The notes: a model not told the origin generated them from the letters alone. 64,000 bases of DNA from CAWEBF01 sp963807235 (GCA_963807235.1 CAWEBF010000006.1:124001-188000); one strand, 5' to 3'; numbered from the stretch's first letter, positions 8,870 through 17,588 are shown. A program made the numbers and translations.

Positions 8870-11301
8870 GACGCCTTCTGATCACGGCCGTCGCCGCCTT
8901 CGTGATGGCGGGCTGGGCCGCCGTCAGCGGCCAGCAGCGGGCAAGTGTGGCGTCTGGCGCCAGCGGGACCGACACCATCGCCGCGGTCAGCCGGACCTAC
9001 TGCCAGACCTGCCACAACGAGCGCCTGAAGACCGGTGGCCTCTCGCTCGAGGCGCTCACGCTCGAGCACAACGCCGAGATCTGGGAGAAGGTGGTTCGCA
9101 AGGTGCGCGCCGGCATGATGCCGCCCGCCGGGGCCAAGCGGCCGGAGCGCGCGGCGCTGGACGCGTTCGCCGGCTCAATCGAGAACGCCATCGACCGCGC
9201 CGCGGCGGCCAACGTGAATCCCGGGCGCGCGCCGCTGCACCGCATGAACCGCGCCGAGTACCAGAACGCGATCCGCGATCTGCTGGCGCTCGACGTGGAC
9301 TCCTCTACCCTGTTGCCGGCCGACGACTCGAGCCGCGGCTTCGACAACATCGCCGACGTGCTGGGCGTGTCGCCGTCGCTGCTCGAACGCTACGTCGCGG
9401 CGGCGGCCAAAGTGAGCCGGCTGGCCGTGGGCGAACGCGACGCCGCGCCGGCCCAGACCACCTACACCGTCAAAGGCGATCTGAGCCAGAACCAGACGCT
9501 GGCGGGCCAGCCGCTCGGCACGCGCGGCGGGACCACCGTGACGCACAACTTCCCGGTGGACGGCGAGTACGTGATCCGGTTGGCGCTGCTGAAGCTCAGT
9601 TTCGGCCAGGTGTTCGGCGAAGGCGCCGAGGGCGAAGAGCTGGAAGTGACGCTGAACGGCCAGCGCGTGCGGCTCTTCAAGCTGGACGAAGTGCCGATGT
9701 TCTTCATGCGCGAGTCGCCCGGCTCGCATCCGGCGAAGCCGCAGCCCACCGATCCGATCGAGGAGCGGGTGAAGATGTCGCAGGACATCCGGCTCGAGCT
9801 GCGGCTGACGGTGAAGGCCGGCCCGCAGACGATCGGTGTCGCGTTCCTGCAGAAGGCGCAGCTCGCGAACGAGGACCTGGTGCGCCGTCCGGTGTCGAGC
9901 ACCTACGACGTCTTCATCGGCATGCAGTACGGCTACACCACGGCGCCGCATCTCTCGCGGGTCGTGATCACCGGACCGTACAACCCCGCCGGCATCGGCG
10001 AGACGCCGAGCCGGAAGCGGGTGTTCGTCTGCCGCCCGTCTTCGCCGGCGAGCGAAGACGGATGCGCGAAGCAGATCATCTCCACGCTGGTCCGGAGGGC
10101 CTATCGCCGTGCCCCGACCGACGCGGACGTCGAGCCGCTGCTCGGCTTCTATCGCGATGAACGCGCCAAGGCTGGCAGCTTCGACGCCGGGATCGAGATG
10201 GCGCTGCGCCGGATCCTGGCCGACCCCGAGTTCATCTTCCGCTTCGAGCCGCCACCGTCGGGCGTCGCCGCCGGGACGCCCTATCGCATCAGCGACACCG
10301 AGCTGGCCTCACGGCTCTCCTTCTTCCTGTGGTCGTCGATTCCGGACGACGAGCTGCTGAAGCTGGCGATCGACGGCCAGCTGCACCAGCCGGCCGTGCT
10401 CGAAAAGCAGACGCGCCGGATGCTGGCCGATCCGAAGGCACGGGCGCTGGTCACGAACTTCGCCAACCAGTGGCTGTTCCTCCGCGAGCTGAAGAACGCG
10501 AACCCCGACATCACCGTGTTCCCCGACTTCGACGACAACCTGCGCCAGGCGTTCCAGCGCGAAACCGAGCTGCTGTTCGAAAGCGTGCTGCGCGAGAACC
10601 GCTCGGTGCTGGACCTGCTGGACTCGGACTACACGTTCGTGAACGAGCGGCTGGCCAGGCACTACGGCATCCCCAACATCTACGGTCCGGATTTCCGCCG
10701 CGTGCCGGTGCCAGCCGAAGCCCGGCGGGGCCTGCTGGGGCACGGCAGCCTGCAGCTGGTCACCTCCAATCCCAACCGCACGTCGCCGGTGATGCGGGGC
10801 AAGTGGATCCTCGAGAACCTGATCGGCACCGACGCGCCGACGCCACCGGCCGACGTGCCGCCGCTCGAGGAGAAGCCCACGGCCACGGCCAAGTCGGTGC
10901 GCGAGCGCATCGAGCAGCACCGCGCCAGCGCGGCGTGCGCCGGCTGTCACAAGATCATGGACCCCATCGGGCTGGCGATGGAGAACTTCGACGCCGTCGG
11001 CCGCTGGCGCACCGCTGACGAAGGCGTGGCCATCGACGCCTCCGCGCAGCTGGTGGACGGCACGCCGCTCAACGGCCCCGCCAGCCTGCGCCGGGCGCTG
11101 CTCGGTCGCCACGAGACCTTCGTCGCGTCGATGACCGAAAAGCTGCTGATGTACGGCGTCGGCCGCGAGACGAAGTATTACGACATGCCCGCGGTGCGCA
11201 CCGTGATGCGCGACGCCGCGAAGAGTCGTTACAAGTTCTCGGATATCGTGCTGGGAATTGTGAGGAGTCCCGCTTTTCAGATGCGAGTAGCGGGCTCGTA
11301 G
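8866..11301 (+). CDS. Multidomain haem protein with DUF1587/1595/1592/1588/1585
   Basis: The 811-residue product starts with a signal peptide and a planctomycete-type cytochrome segment with haem motif CQTCH at residues 46-50. Then follow DUF1587 (RMNRAEYQNAIRDLLALDVD), a carbohydrate-binding-like insert, DUF1595 and DUF1592 (YRISDTELASRLSFFLWSSI), DUF1588 (FVNERLARHYGI, RRGLLGHGSLQLVTSNPNRT, second haem-type motif CAGCH near residue 692) and DUF1585 at the end (DSAAKSRY-like, SDIVLGIVRSPAFQMR). The family is thought to be periplasmic and redox-linked, often next to DUF1552 proteins, and its role is unsettled. The start overlaps the ankyrin gene by ATGA and the DUF1552 gene follows after 41 bp. 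Confidence 0.92.
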   Translation: MRRLLITAVAAFVMAGWAAVSGQQRASVASGASGTDTIAAVSRTYCQTCHNERLKTGGLSLEALTLEHNAEIWEKVVRKVRAGMMPPAGAKRPERAALDAFAGSIENAIDRAAAANVNPGRAPLHRMNRAEYQNAIRDLLALDVDSSTLLPADDSSRGFDNIADVLGVSPSLLERYVAAAAKVSRLAVGERDAAPAQTTYTVKGDLSQNQTLAGQPLGTRGGTTVTHNFPVDGEYVIRLALLKLSFGQVFGEGAEGEELEVTLNGQRVRLFKLDEVPMFFMRESPGSHPAKPQPTDPIEERVKMSQDIRLELRLTVKAGPQTIGVAFLQKAQLANEDLVRRPVSSTYDVFIGMQYGYTTAPHLSRVVITGPYNPAGIGETPSRKRVFVCRPSSPASEDGCAKQIISTLVRRAYRRAPTDADVEPLLGFYRDERAKAGSFDAGIEMALRRILADPEFIFRFEPPPSGVAAGTPYRISDTELASRLSFFLWSSIPDDELLKLAIDGQLHQPAVLEKQTRRMLADPKARALVTNFANQWLFLRELKNANPDITVFPDFDDNLRQAFQRETELLFESVLRENRSVLDLLDSDYTFVNERLARHYGIPNIYGPDFRRVPVPAEARRGLLGHGSLQLVTSNPNRTSPVMRGKWILENLIGTDAPTPPADVPPLEEKPTATAKSVRERIEQHRASAACAGCHKIMDPIGLAMENFDAVGRWRTADEGVAIDASAQLVDGTPLNGPASLRRALLGRHETFVASMTEKLLMYGVGRETKYYDMPAVRTVMRDAAKSRYKFSDIVLGIVRSPAFQMRVAGS

Positions 11302-11310
11302 CAGGACTGG

Positions 11311-11337
11311 AGACCGGAGACTGTAGACCGGAGACTG
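11311..11337 (+). repeat. Two 13-bp direct repeats at 14-bp period
   Basis: The unit AGACCGGAGACTG occurs at 11311-11323 and 11325-11337, filling most of the 41-bp gap between the DUF1592 and DUF1552 genes. It ends only 6 nt before the ATG at 11343, so it must be part of the leader of the DUF1552 gene; the GGAGACT of the second unit may serve as its ribosome site. Confidence 0.6.
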
Positions 11338-11342
11338 AAACG

Positions 11343-12668
11343 ATGTCTTTCATCACGAAGAAACACCTGCCGCGACGCACGTTCCTGCGAGGAGTCGGCG
11401 TCACGCTGGCGCTGCCGCTGCTCGACTCGATGGTGCCCGCCAGCACGCCTCTGGCCCAGACCGCGGCTCGGCCCAAGAGCCGCTTCTGCGGCATCTACAT
11501 CCCGCACGGCGCCACCATGGACAAGTGGACGCCCGCCGCCGAAGGCGGCGGGTTCGCCTTCACCGAAACGCTGAAGCCGCTGGAAAAGCTGCGCGACCGA
11601 CTGGTGGTCGTCAGCAACCTGGCCCACCCGCTCGCCGGCGGCAAGGGCTCCGACGCCGGCGCCGACCACGCGCGGTCGGCCGCGGTGTTCCTGAGCGGCG
11701 CGCATCCCGAGAAGGGCATTGTGCGCGGCGGCAAAACCGTGGACCAGGTGCTGGCCGAGGCGATCGGCCAGGACACCCCGCTGCCGTCGATCGAGGTCTG
11801 CATCGAGGAAGTGGCGCTCAACTGCGGCGCCGGCTACGGCTGCTCCTACTACAACACCATCTCGTGGAAGAACGACGCGCTGCCGCTGCCGATGGAGAAC
11901 AGCCCGCAGGTGGTGTTCGAGCGGCTGTTCGGCGACGGCACCAACGCGGCGCAGCGGCTGTCGCGCAAGCAGCAGGACAAGAGCATCCTGGACTCGGTGA
12001 CCGACAAGGTGTCGCGCCTGCAGAGCGGGCTCGACGCCGGTGACCGCAGCCGGCTCGGCGAGTATCTCGACAACGTCCGCGAGATCGAACGCCGTATCCA
12101 GAAGGCGACGCAGCAGTCGGCGAACAACCCGAACGTGCCCGAGGCGCCGGTCGGCGTGCCCGAGGCGTTCGAGGACCACGTCAAGCTGATGTACGACCTG
12201 CAGGCGCTGGCGTATCAGGCGGAGATCACCCGCATCTCCACCATGATGTACGCGCGCGACACGAGCGGCTCGGTGTATCCCGGCAGCGGCGTGCGCGACG
12301 GCTTCCACACCGCGTCGCACCACTCCAACGCCCGCGCGCGCATGGACACCTTCGCGCAGATCAACCGCTATCACGTGCAGATGCTGGGCTACTTCCTGGA
12401 GAAGCTGAAGGCGACGCCCGATGGCGACGGCACGCTACTGGACCACTCGGTGGTGCTCTACGGCAGCAGCATGAGCAACGGCAACCAGCACGACCACGAT
12501 CCGCTGCCGGTGCTCGTGGCCGGCGGCGCGTCGGGCCAGCTGAAGGGCGACCGCCATCTGGTCTTCCCGGCGCACACGCCGATGTCGAACCTGATGCTGT
12601 CGCTGCTCGACAAGCTGGGCGTGCACCAGGAGCGCTTCGGGGACAGCACCGCCAAGCTGGAGATTTGA
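11343..12668 (+). CDS. Tat-exported DUF1552 protein
   Basis: The 441-residue protein opens with a twin-arginine signal, PRRTFLRGVGVTLALPLLD at residues 10-28, which implies folded export with a cofactor or metal. The mature part matches the DUF1552 pattern: FCGIYIPHGATMDKWTP, ADHARSAAVFLSGAHPEKG, SIEVCIEEVALNCGAGYGCS, YARDTSGSVYPGSGVRDGFH and HSVVLYGSSMSNGNQHDHDP. Members have a sulfatase-like (DUF1501-related) appearance but no proven reaction. It directly follows the DUF1592 gene and almost certainly works with it. The gene converges on the DUF3500 gene with an 18-bp gap. Confidence 0.92.
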   Translation: MSFITKKHLPRRTFLRGVGVTLALPLLDSMVPASTPLAQTAARPKSRFCGIYIPHGATMDKWTPAAEGGGFAFTETLKPLEKLRDRLVVVSNLAHPLAGGKGSDAGADHARSAAVFLSGAHPEKGIVRGGKTVDQVLAEAIGQDTPLPSIEVCIEEVALNCGAGYGCSYYNTISWKNDALPLPMENSPQVVFERLFGDGTNAAQRLSRKQQDKSILDSVTDKVSRLQSGLDAGDRSRLGEYLDNVREIERRIQKATQQSANNPNVPEAPVGVPEAFEDHVKLMYDLQALAYQAEITRISTMMYARDTSGSVYPGSGVRDGFHTASHHSNARARMDTFAQINRYHVQMLGYFLEKLKATPDGDGTLLDHSVVLYGSSMSNGNQHDHDPLPVLVAGGASGQLKGDRHLVFPAHTPMSNLMLSLLDKLGVHQERFGDSTAKLEI

Positions 12669-12686
12669 GATAGTCCTGGGCGCGCG

Positions 12687-14099
12687 CTACACCGATACGG
12701 AAAGCGCAAGGCCGTTGCGCTTGACGTACGCGATCGTGAGATCGCGGAGCATCCCACGCGGCTGCGGTGCGTCGACCGGACCGAGCTCGTCCCTCAATCG
12801 ACTGACACCATATCGCGTCGACGCGACCTTGTACGTCTTGGTGGCGTCGATGTCTGACCGGGCCAGCTTCGCCAAGGGTGTCCACTGCAAGACAGAGCCG
12901 TGGACTTCGCCCACTTCCACAGACTCCTCCCAGCTTTCCAGCGTGTAGATGTCTCCCGACCGGATCGGACCAGGACGCAGCCGTCCGGCGACGCTGTCCT
13001 CCGGGTAGTAACCCAAATCGGCGCCGGTTTCGATGCGCATCGCCGTTTCGAACAGCGTCTTCACTCCGGCCGCATCGAGCCACGCCGGGTTGTCGGCGAG
13101 GTGCTCACCCGATGAAAGCGGCGCGTCGCCGTTCATCGCGATGTTGATGAAGGCGTGCACGTGCGGGTAGCCACGGAAATAGAGCACCGCGCCCGGGCCT
13201 TCCAGGCGGAAGACCTGGGCTTCCGGAATCGCGCCGTCCTCGCCGCGTGCGTAGTAGCTGAGGGACATCCCGTCGACGCCGCCGTTGGCTGTGATACACG
13301 CCAGCGCGTAGGCGACATCGTCGGTCGCGTAGGTCGCGACAATCCGCTCGACCAGCGTTCGCGCCAGTGTCCTGTGGCCAGCGTCGAGATCCGCGACGGG
13401 AACACCGGGAAACACGCCGCGCGATCCCTGCAGCTCGATCCCTGTCTGCACCGGCGCGCGTTCGAGCATGGCGCGCTTCTGTGTGGCGGCATCCATGCCC
13501 TGGAACAGGCGTTGTGCCAGGACGAACTGCTCCCGGTAGACGTTGTCCGGCAGCCCCGGCCGCTCGTTTCCGCGCTGATCGCCGTAGACCTGCGGCCCGC
13601 CAAAGGCCGCGCCTTCGCGGCTCGCGCCACCAAGCCGCAGATTGAGGTGCACGCCGGTCATCACGATTTGATACGGCGGCGCCGCCGGATCGCCGCAGAT
13701 CAGGACACGCAACGAGTTCACGCCTGACCAGCGGGTCAGATCCTGGTCCGGGACGCGGTTCCGCCCTTCTACGGACAGGCCCGCGTGCATCAGATCCGTC
13801 AGGATGCTGCGCTGGCGCCGGCTGAAACCGAACATGACCTCGCGACCCCCGCCCCACACGCCGCGGTTGTGGTACTGCCGCAACGGATGGTCGTACGGCA
13901 CGCAGCTGTCCGCACGCTGCTCCGCATCGAGCGTCGCGTACAGCTGCCGCGCAAGCGCGTCAACGTGCTGGAGCTGTGCGCTCGGCGCTGGCGGCACCAC
14001 CTGGTAGCCCAGGGCGCCTGCCGCACCGGCCACTCCCAGACCCGCGCCGACCTTGAAGGCGGCGCGGCGGTTCATCGGCATCGAGAGGAAGGCTGTCAT
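12687..14099 (-). CDS. Tat-exported DUF3500 protein
   Basis: The ATG at 14099 is preferred over a TTG seven codons upstream because an AAGG lies just before it. The 470-residue product has a twin-arginine leader (MNRRAAFKVGAGLGVAGAAG). The body shows the DUF3500 hallmarks: YDHPLRQYHNRGVWGGG, FGFSRRQRSILTDLMHAGLS, a Tyr/Gly-rich middle with GVHLNLRLGG, and the long FRGYPHVHAFINIAMNGDAP segment. The function of this family is not known. It is preceded by an 8-bp inverted repeat at 14138-14165, which could be its operator or the terminator of the gene upstream. It stands on the opposite strand to the DUF1592/DUF1552 genes. Confidence 0.8.
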   Translation of the reverse strand: MTAFLSMPMNRRAAFKVGAGLGVAGAAGALGYQVVPPAPSAQLQHVDALARQLYATLDAEQRADSCVPYDHPLRQYHNRGVWGGGREVMFGFSRRQRSILTDLMHAGLSVEGRNRVPDQDLTRWSGVNSLRVLICGDPAAPPYQIVMTGVHLNLRLGGASREGAAFGGPQVYGDQRGNERPGLPDNVYREQFVLAQRLFQGMDAATQKRAMLERAPVQTGIELQGSRGVFPGVPVADLDAGHRTLARTLVERIVATYATDDVAYALACITANGGVDGMSLSYYARGEDGAIPEAQVFRLEGPGAVLYFRGYPHVHAFINIAMNGDAPLSSGEHLADNPAWLDAAGVKTLFETAMRIETGADLGYYPEDSVAGRLRPGPIRSGDIYTLESWEESVEVGEVHGSVLQWTPLAKLARSDIDATKTYKVASTRYGVSRLRDELGPVDAPQPRGMLRDLTIAYVKRNGLALSVSV

Positions 14100-14137
14100 G
14101 TGCGCCTTAAGCGTACCCAAAAGTTGCTGAATGTCGA

Positions 14138-14165
14138 CTGAATGCCCTGTTCAGGAAGCATTCAG
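14138..14165. promoter_or_regulatory. 8-bp perfect inverted repeat between LuxR-fusion gene and DUF3500 gene
   Basis: CTGAATGC (14138-14145) and GCATTCAG (14158-14165) are perfect inverted copies separated by 12 nt. The element lies 30 nt downstream of the stop of the hydrolase-LuxR gene and about 39 nt upstream of the DUF3500 start, both on the minus strand. No T-run follows, so an operator is at least as likely as a terminator. LuxR-type HTH proteins bind inverted repeats of similar size, which makes the neighbouring fusion protein a candidate ligand; this is inference. Confidence 0.45.
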
Positions 14166-14194
14166 GGTTCGTTGAGCCGGTTGCGGCGCCAGGA

Positions 14195-15259
14195 CTAGCC
14201 GCCGAAGCCGTGATCCCGTGCGAACACGATCGCCTGCGCGCGGGACCACACCCCCAACTTGTCGAACAGGTTCGAGGCGTGATTGCGTACGGTCTTCTCG
14301 CTGATCTGCAAGCGCTCGGCGATGTCGGCGTTGCTCAGTCCTTCGGCAATCAGCCCCAGCACCTGGCGCTCGCGCGCGGACAGTGCCTCGAATGGCGACC
14401 CGGCGCCGGCCGTATCAAGCGCCATGAATGAGTCGATGGCCTCGCGAAACCGCTGCCACGCCGGCTCGTGCTCCAGCAGGATGTGGTTCCGCGAGTCCAG
14501 CTCGACGAACTCGGCGCCTGGAATGGCGCTCGCCAGCAGGCGTCCTTCCGACACCTCGATCACCTGGTCGTCGCGTGCGTGCAGCACGAGCGTCGGCGCG
14601 CGAACGTCGCCGAGCTCGGCTGTCACGTCGATGTGGGCGCGCGCCTCGAACAGGCTGGCGACGACCTCCCCCGTCGTCGTCTTCAGGCACAGGTCGTTGA
14701 ACCACTGGAGCTGCTCGGGTGTGCCGCCGGGAATGAAGCGCGACGTAAAGAGCTGGCGGAACGTGGGGTTGTCCCGTCCCCACGCGATTCGCGCCACATC
14801 GATCATGGCCCGGCGAAACGCCTGGACGTCCGGCGACCCGCGGCGCATCGCACCGCGCGCGTAACCCCCGTACAGGATCAGCCGGCCGACGCGTTCCGGG
14901 TGCTGGGTGGCGTAGCGGATGCACGTGGCCGCTCCCTGGGAGATACCGAGCAGCGTGACCGGGCCGTCGGGCCGCGCGGCCTCGATGACGGCATGCAGGT
15001 CCGCGGCCCACAGGTCGAGCGACAGCTCGGGGCTGCGCCATTCGCTCATGCCGCACCCCCGCTCGTCGTAACGCACGAACCGGGCGCGGCCGGTGAAGAA
15101 CTGGAGCCAGTGCCTCCACACCGGGCTCTCCCACTCGTACTCGAGATGGGTGAGCCAGTTCGCGGCCTTGACGATCGTCGGGCCTGAGCCCGACTCGGCC
15201 CACGCCAGACGCGTTCCATCGGCCGCGGAGACGTAGCGAACGTGTTGTTGAGGTTTCAT
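14195..15259 (-). CDS. Alpha/beta-hydrolase fused to a LuxR-type HTH
   Basis: From ATG 15259 the product has 354 residues. The first 275 or so are an alpha/beta hydrolase: RFVRYDERGCGMSEW, nucleophile elbow GISQGAATC, acid in LHARDDQVIEV and base in DSRNHILLEHEP. The last 65 residues are a LuxR/GerE HTH: FEALSARERQVLGLIAEGLS, NADIAERLQISEKTVRNHAS, NLFDKLGVWSRAQAIV. All catalytic positions are present, so the protein may sense a signal by binding or hydrolysing a small ester or lactone and act directly as a transcription factor. Fusions of this order are known in Actinobacteria and Proteobacteria, but their ligands are largely unknown. A nearby target could be DUF3500. Confidence 0.85.
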   Translation of the reverse strand: MKPQQHVRYVSAADGTRLAWAESGSGPTIVKAANWLTHLEYEWESPVWRHWLQFFTGRARFVRYDERGCGMSEWRSPELSLDLWAADLHAVIEAARPDGPVTLLGISQGAATCIRYATQHPERVGRLILYGGYARGAMRRGSPDVQAFRRAMIDVARIAWGRDNPTFRQLFTSRFIPGGTPEQLQWFNDLCLKTTTGEVVASLFEARAHIDVTAELGDVRAPTLVLHARDDQVIEVSEGRLLASAIPGAEFVELDSRNHILLEHEPAWQRFREAIDSFMALDTAGAGSPFEALSARERQVLGLIAEGLSNADIAERLQISEKTVRNHASNLFDKLGVWSRAQAIVFARDHGFGG

Positions 15260-15390
15260 CGGGCCGCGCACCCGCGGCTGGGACATTTGTCGCACATCCG
15301 CGACCCGCCGGGAAGAGCAACCGGGACAAAGCGCCGATGGCGGCCGCCCGCGAGCCGGCCCAAGCTCCTATGCATGCAGGAGGTCACATC

Positions 15391-16179
15391 GTGCTGAAGC
15401 GGGTGCTGTTCTTCGTCTACGCCGTCACGGCGTATCTCATCTTCCTGGCCACGTTCCTCTACGCGATCGCCTTCGTGGGCGGGTTCGCGGTACCGACACG
15501 GCTCGATGGCCCGCTGCAGACGTCGCTGCTGCGTGCCCTGGCGATCGACACGGGCCTGCTGGCTCTCTTCGCGGTGCAGCACAGCGTGATGGCGCGGCGA
15601 TGGTTCAAGGAGCGCTGGACGCAGATTGTGCCATGGGCCATCGAACGGGCCACCTACGTCCTGTGCGCGAGCCTCGCACTGCTGCTGCTCTTCTGGCAGT
15701 GGCAGCCAATCGGCGTGACGATCTGGTCGATCGAGCACCCTGCCGCACGCGTCGTGCTGTGGGCGCTGTTCGCCGCCGGCTGGGCCACCGTCCTGGTGGT
15801 CACGTTCCTCATCAATCACTTCGATCTCTTTGGCCTTCGGCAAGCCTGGCTGCCGCTGATCGGCCAGCCGTACGCGAAGGTGAGCTTCCGGACACCGCTG
15901 CCGTACCGGTACGTGCGGCATCCGCTCTACCTGGGCTTCCTGTTCGCGTTCTGGATGACGCCCACCATGACGCTCGCCCATCTCGTGTTCGCGGTCGCCA
16001 CCACTGTCTACATCGTGCTGGCGATTCAGTTCGAGGAGGGGGATCTCATCGCCGAACACGGTGCGTCCTACGAGAGATACCGGCAGGCGGTGCCCATGCT
16101 GCTGCCCCGGCTCGGAGCGCCGACGCGACGTGCGGCGCACGCGAGCGATGACATGCAGGACGTCGCACCTTCAACCTAG
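15391..16179 (+). CDS. mddA: Probable methanethiol S-methyltransferase (MddA-like), membrane protein
   Basis: The start is GTG 15391 because AGGAGG lies 7 nt before it; upstream in-frame ATGs lack such a site. The 262-residue protein has about five membrane spans (first: VLFFVYAVTAYLIFLATFLY). Diagnostic stretches are LFAVQHSVMARRWFKERWTQ, PWAIERATYVLCASLALLLL, and the SAM-binding isoprenylcysteine-methyltransferase-like end YRYVRHPLYLGFLFAFW plus EEGDLIAEHGASYERYRQAV. This is the pattern of the NnrU-like MddA family, which methylates methanethiol to dimethylsulfide with SAM as donor. Length fits the family (about 260). The alternative is an uncharacterised NnrU-family methyltransferase. The gene stands alone on this strand. 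Confidence 0.75.
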   Translation: MLKRVLFFVYAVTAYLIFLATFLYAIAFVGGFAVPTRLDGPLQTSLLRALAIDTGLLALFAVQHSVMARRWFKERWTQIVPWAIERATYVLCASLALLLLFWQWQPIGVTIWSIEHPAARVVLWALFAAGWATVLVVTFLINHFDLFGLRQAWLPLIGQPYAKVSFRTPLPYRYVRHPLYLGFLFAFWMTPTMTLAHLVFAVATTVYIVLAIQFEEGDLIAEHGASYERYRQAVPMLLPRLGAPTRRAAHASDDMQDVAPST

Positions 16180-16180
16180 C

Positions 16181-16258
16181 GAGGCTCCGCCTCAGACCAA
16201 AGAACATGTGGCTCCGCCTCGCTAGAGCAGTGTTTGATTGCCCGCCCTTCGGGCGGGC
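16181..16258 (+). repeat. Intergenic hairpin-rich element after mddA
   Basis: Two copies of GGCTCCGCCTC-like sequence lie at 16183-16193 and 16210-16220, the first forming a small GAGGC/GCCTC hairpin. They are followed by an 8-bp perfect hairpin GCCCGCCC (16240-16247), loop TTC, GGGCGGGC (16251-16258). The strong hairpin could end transcription of mddA, although there is no T-run after it. The block looks like a palindromic interspersed repeat of the REP kind, but only one instance is in the window. Confidence 0.5.
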
Positions 16259-16337
16259 GAGACGCCTTGAAAGGCCGGCCACAAACTTGACTCATCTGCA
16301 CAACTTCTCGCCTTTCATGGCGTCTAGGAGAGCCTCT

Positions 16338-16934
16338 ATGACGAACCGACGACCGACCCTGCAACTGCTGTGCGCCGTGACCGGCGTGTTTGCTTTCGCC
16401 ATGGGCGTCCCGACCGGCGGTGCCACGCAGAGCGCCCGGGCGCAGGCGTCGCATCATGATTCGGCATCGGACCGGGAGCCGTCCGGCGACTTCGTCAAGA
16501 CCGTGCGAACGGCAACGGAGCGCTTCCGGGACGTGGCCGTGGCGGAAGCCGAGGGCTACGCGTTGATGTTCGGCTGCGTGAGCGGGCCCGATTCGGGCGC
16601 GATGGGGCTCCACTACGTGAACCTGGCGCTGGTGGGCGACGGAGAGCTGGACCCGACCCGGCCCGAGATCGTGATCTACGAGCCACTGCCGAACGGACGC
16701 GTGCGGCTCATCGGCGCGGACTTCCTCGTGTTCGCCAGCGCCTGGCACGCGACCAACCAGGCGACACCGGAGCTGGGCGGCCAGCTCATGCACCTGTTCG
16801 AGAGCCCAAACCGCTTCGGCCTGCCGGACTTCTACACGCTGCACGTGTGGGCGTGGAAAGAGAATCCGACTGGTACGTTCTCCAACTGGCACTCGAAGGT
16901 GACGTGCGACGCCTTCAGCGGGAAGACCCAGTAG
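16338..16934 (+). CDS. Exported conserved protein, unknown function
   Basis: The start at ATG 16338 has AGGAGA seven nt upstream and opens a signal peptide (LQLLCAVTGVFAFAMGVP). The mature part, about 165 residues, has RTATERFRDVAVAEAEGYAL, GCVSGPDSGAMGLHYVN, a strand-rich centre PEIVIYEPLPNGRVRLIGAD, then MHLFESPNRFGLPDF and WKENPTGTFSNWHSKVTCD. Conserved His, Trp and two Cys residues suggest metal binding and a disulfide, but this is inference. I recall this as a widespread exported family without a named domain. No clear operon partner. Confidence 0.65.
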   Translation: MTNRRPTLQLLCAVTGVFAFAMGVPTGGATQSARAQASHHDSASDREPSGDFVKTVRTATERFRDVAVAEAEGYALMFGCVSGPDSGAMGLHYVNLALVGDGELDPTRPEIVIYEPLPNGRVRLIGADFLVFASAWHATNQATPELGGQLMHLFESPNRFGLPDFYTLHVWAWKENPTGTFSNWHSKVTCDAFSGKTQ

Positions 16935-16951
16935 CACCGCTGGCGATCGAG

Positions 16952-17143
16952 CTATGGCTTGGTTGGGCGCTTCGTCCTCGTCAGCGGTGTGACGTGCTTC
17001 ACGATGGTCCTGCCATCCTTCTCCGTCGCCCAGACGTGTCCACAGCGCTCGCATCTGTAGTAGTTCACCGCGGCGTCCTTACTGGAGGCGTCCAGGAATC
17101 GCGGCGTGGGCTTATCGCACGCGGGACAGGGAAGGATGGGCAC
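16952..17143 (-). CDS. Small zinc-ribbon protein
   Basis: The real part of a longer open frame is about 63 residues from GTG 17143. It contains CPACDKPTPRFLDASSKDA and YYRCERCGHVWATEKDGR, a CxxC-x20ish-CxxC zinc ribbon of the kind found in small nucleic-acid or scaffold proteins, ending in a basic tail. The upstream extension lacks protein-like character and the start is uncertain. It faces the next small Cys-rich gene (17353-17556) head to head, and the two proteins have related layouts. Confidence 0.5.
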   Translation of the reverse strand: MPILPCPACDKPTPRFLDASSKDAAVNYYRCERCGHVWATEKDGRTIVKHVTPLTRTKRPTKP

Positions 17144-17352
17144 GGAGAAGGGAGCATACCTCAGCAATAACCCTCTTGAGCAATGCCGGCTCATCGGTTT
17201 CGTGAAGGATTGATTTGCCACTTCGTGCCTGCGGAGTCTCCACCTTGAGCCTGCCGCTCCCGCGGACCATGCCTCGCGGACCCAAAAAGTGCCTTGTGTA
17301 TGGGTACCGCACTTGCAAGCACACCGGGGTTTTGTCTTCACCCCACATCGTC

Positions 17353-17556
17353 ATGACGTCGGATCGACGCTGTCCTGTGTGCCACCTTCCGCTCGTCTAT
17401 ATACGGGAGGCTACTCGCGAAGCCACCCGTCCGCTGGGTGGTTTGCGTGAAGGCCCCGAGCGCGCCCGGTTTGCGGTGTACCGGTGCTTGGCCCATGGTG
17501 TCTTTCGCGTATACGGCGACGGCCGGATCCAGCAAAACGAGGCGTCCGGCCCGTAA
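17353..17556 (+). CDS. Small Cys/His protein, zinc-ribbon-like
   Basis: From ATG 17353 the product has 67 residues: MTSDRRCPVCHLPLVYIREA, a short variable middle with a TREATRPLGG segment, then RFAVYRCLAHGVFRVYGDG. The pairs CPVC and C-x-x-H suit one zinc site. Longer in-frame starts exist upstream (17215, 17272) but add a stretch without clear protein character. No known name. Its divergent arrangement with the zinc-ribbon gene at 16952-17143 suggests shared regulation. Confidence 0.45.
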   Translation: MTSDRRCPVCHLPLVYIREATREATRPLGGLREGPERARFAVYRCLAHGVFRVYGDGRIQQNEASGP

Positions 17557-17588
17557 CGAGCGCTAGCCCAACCTTTTCGTCGTGGTTG

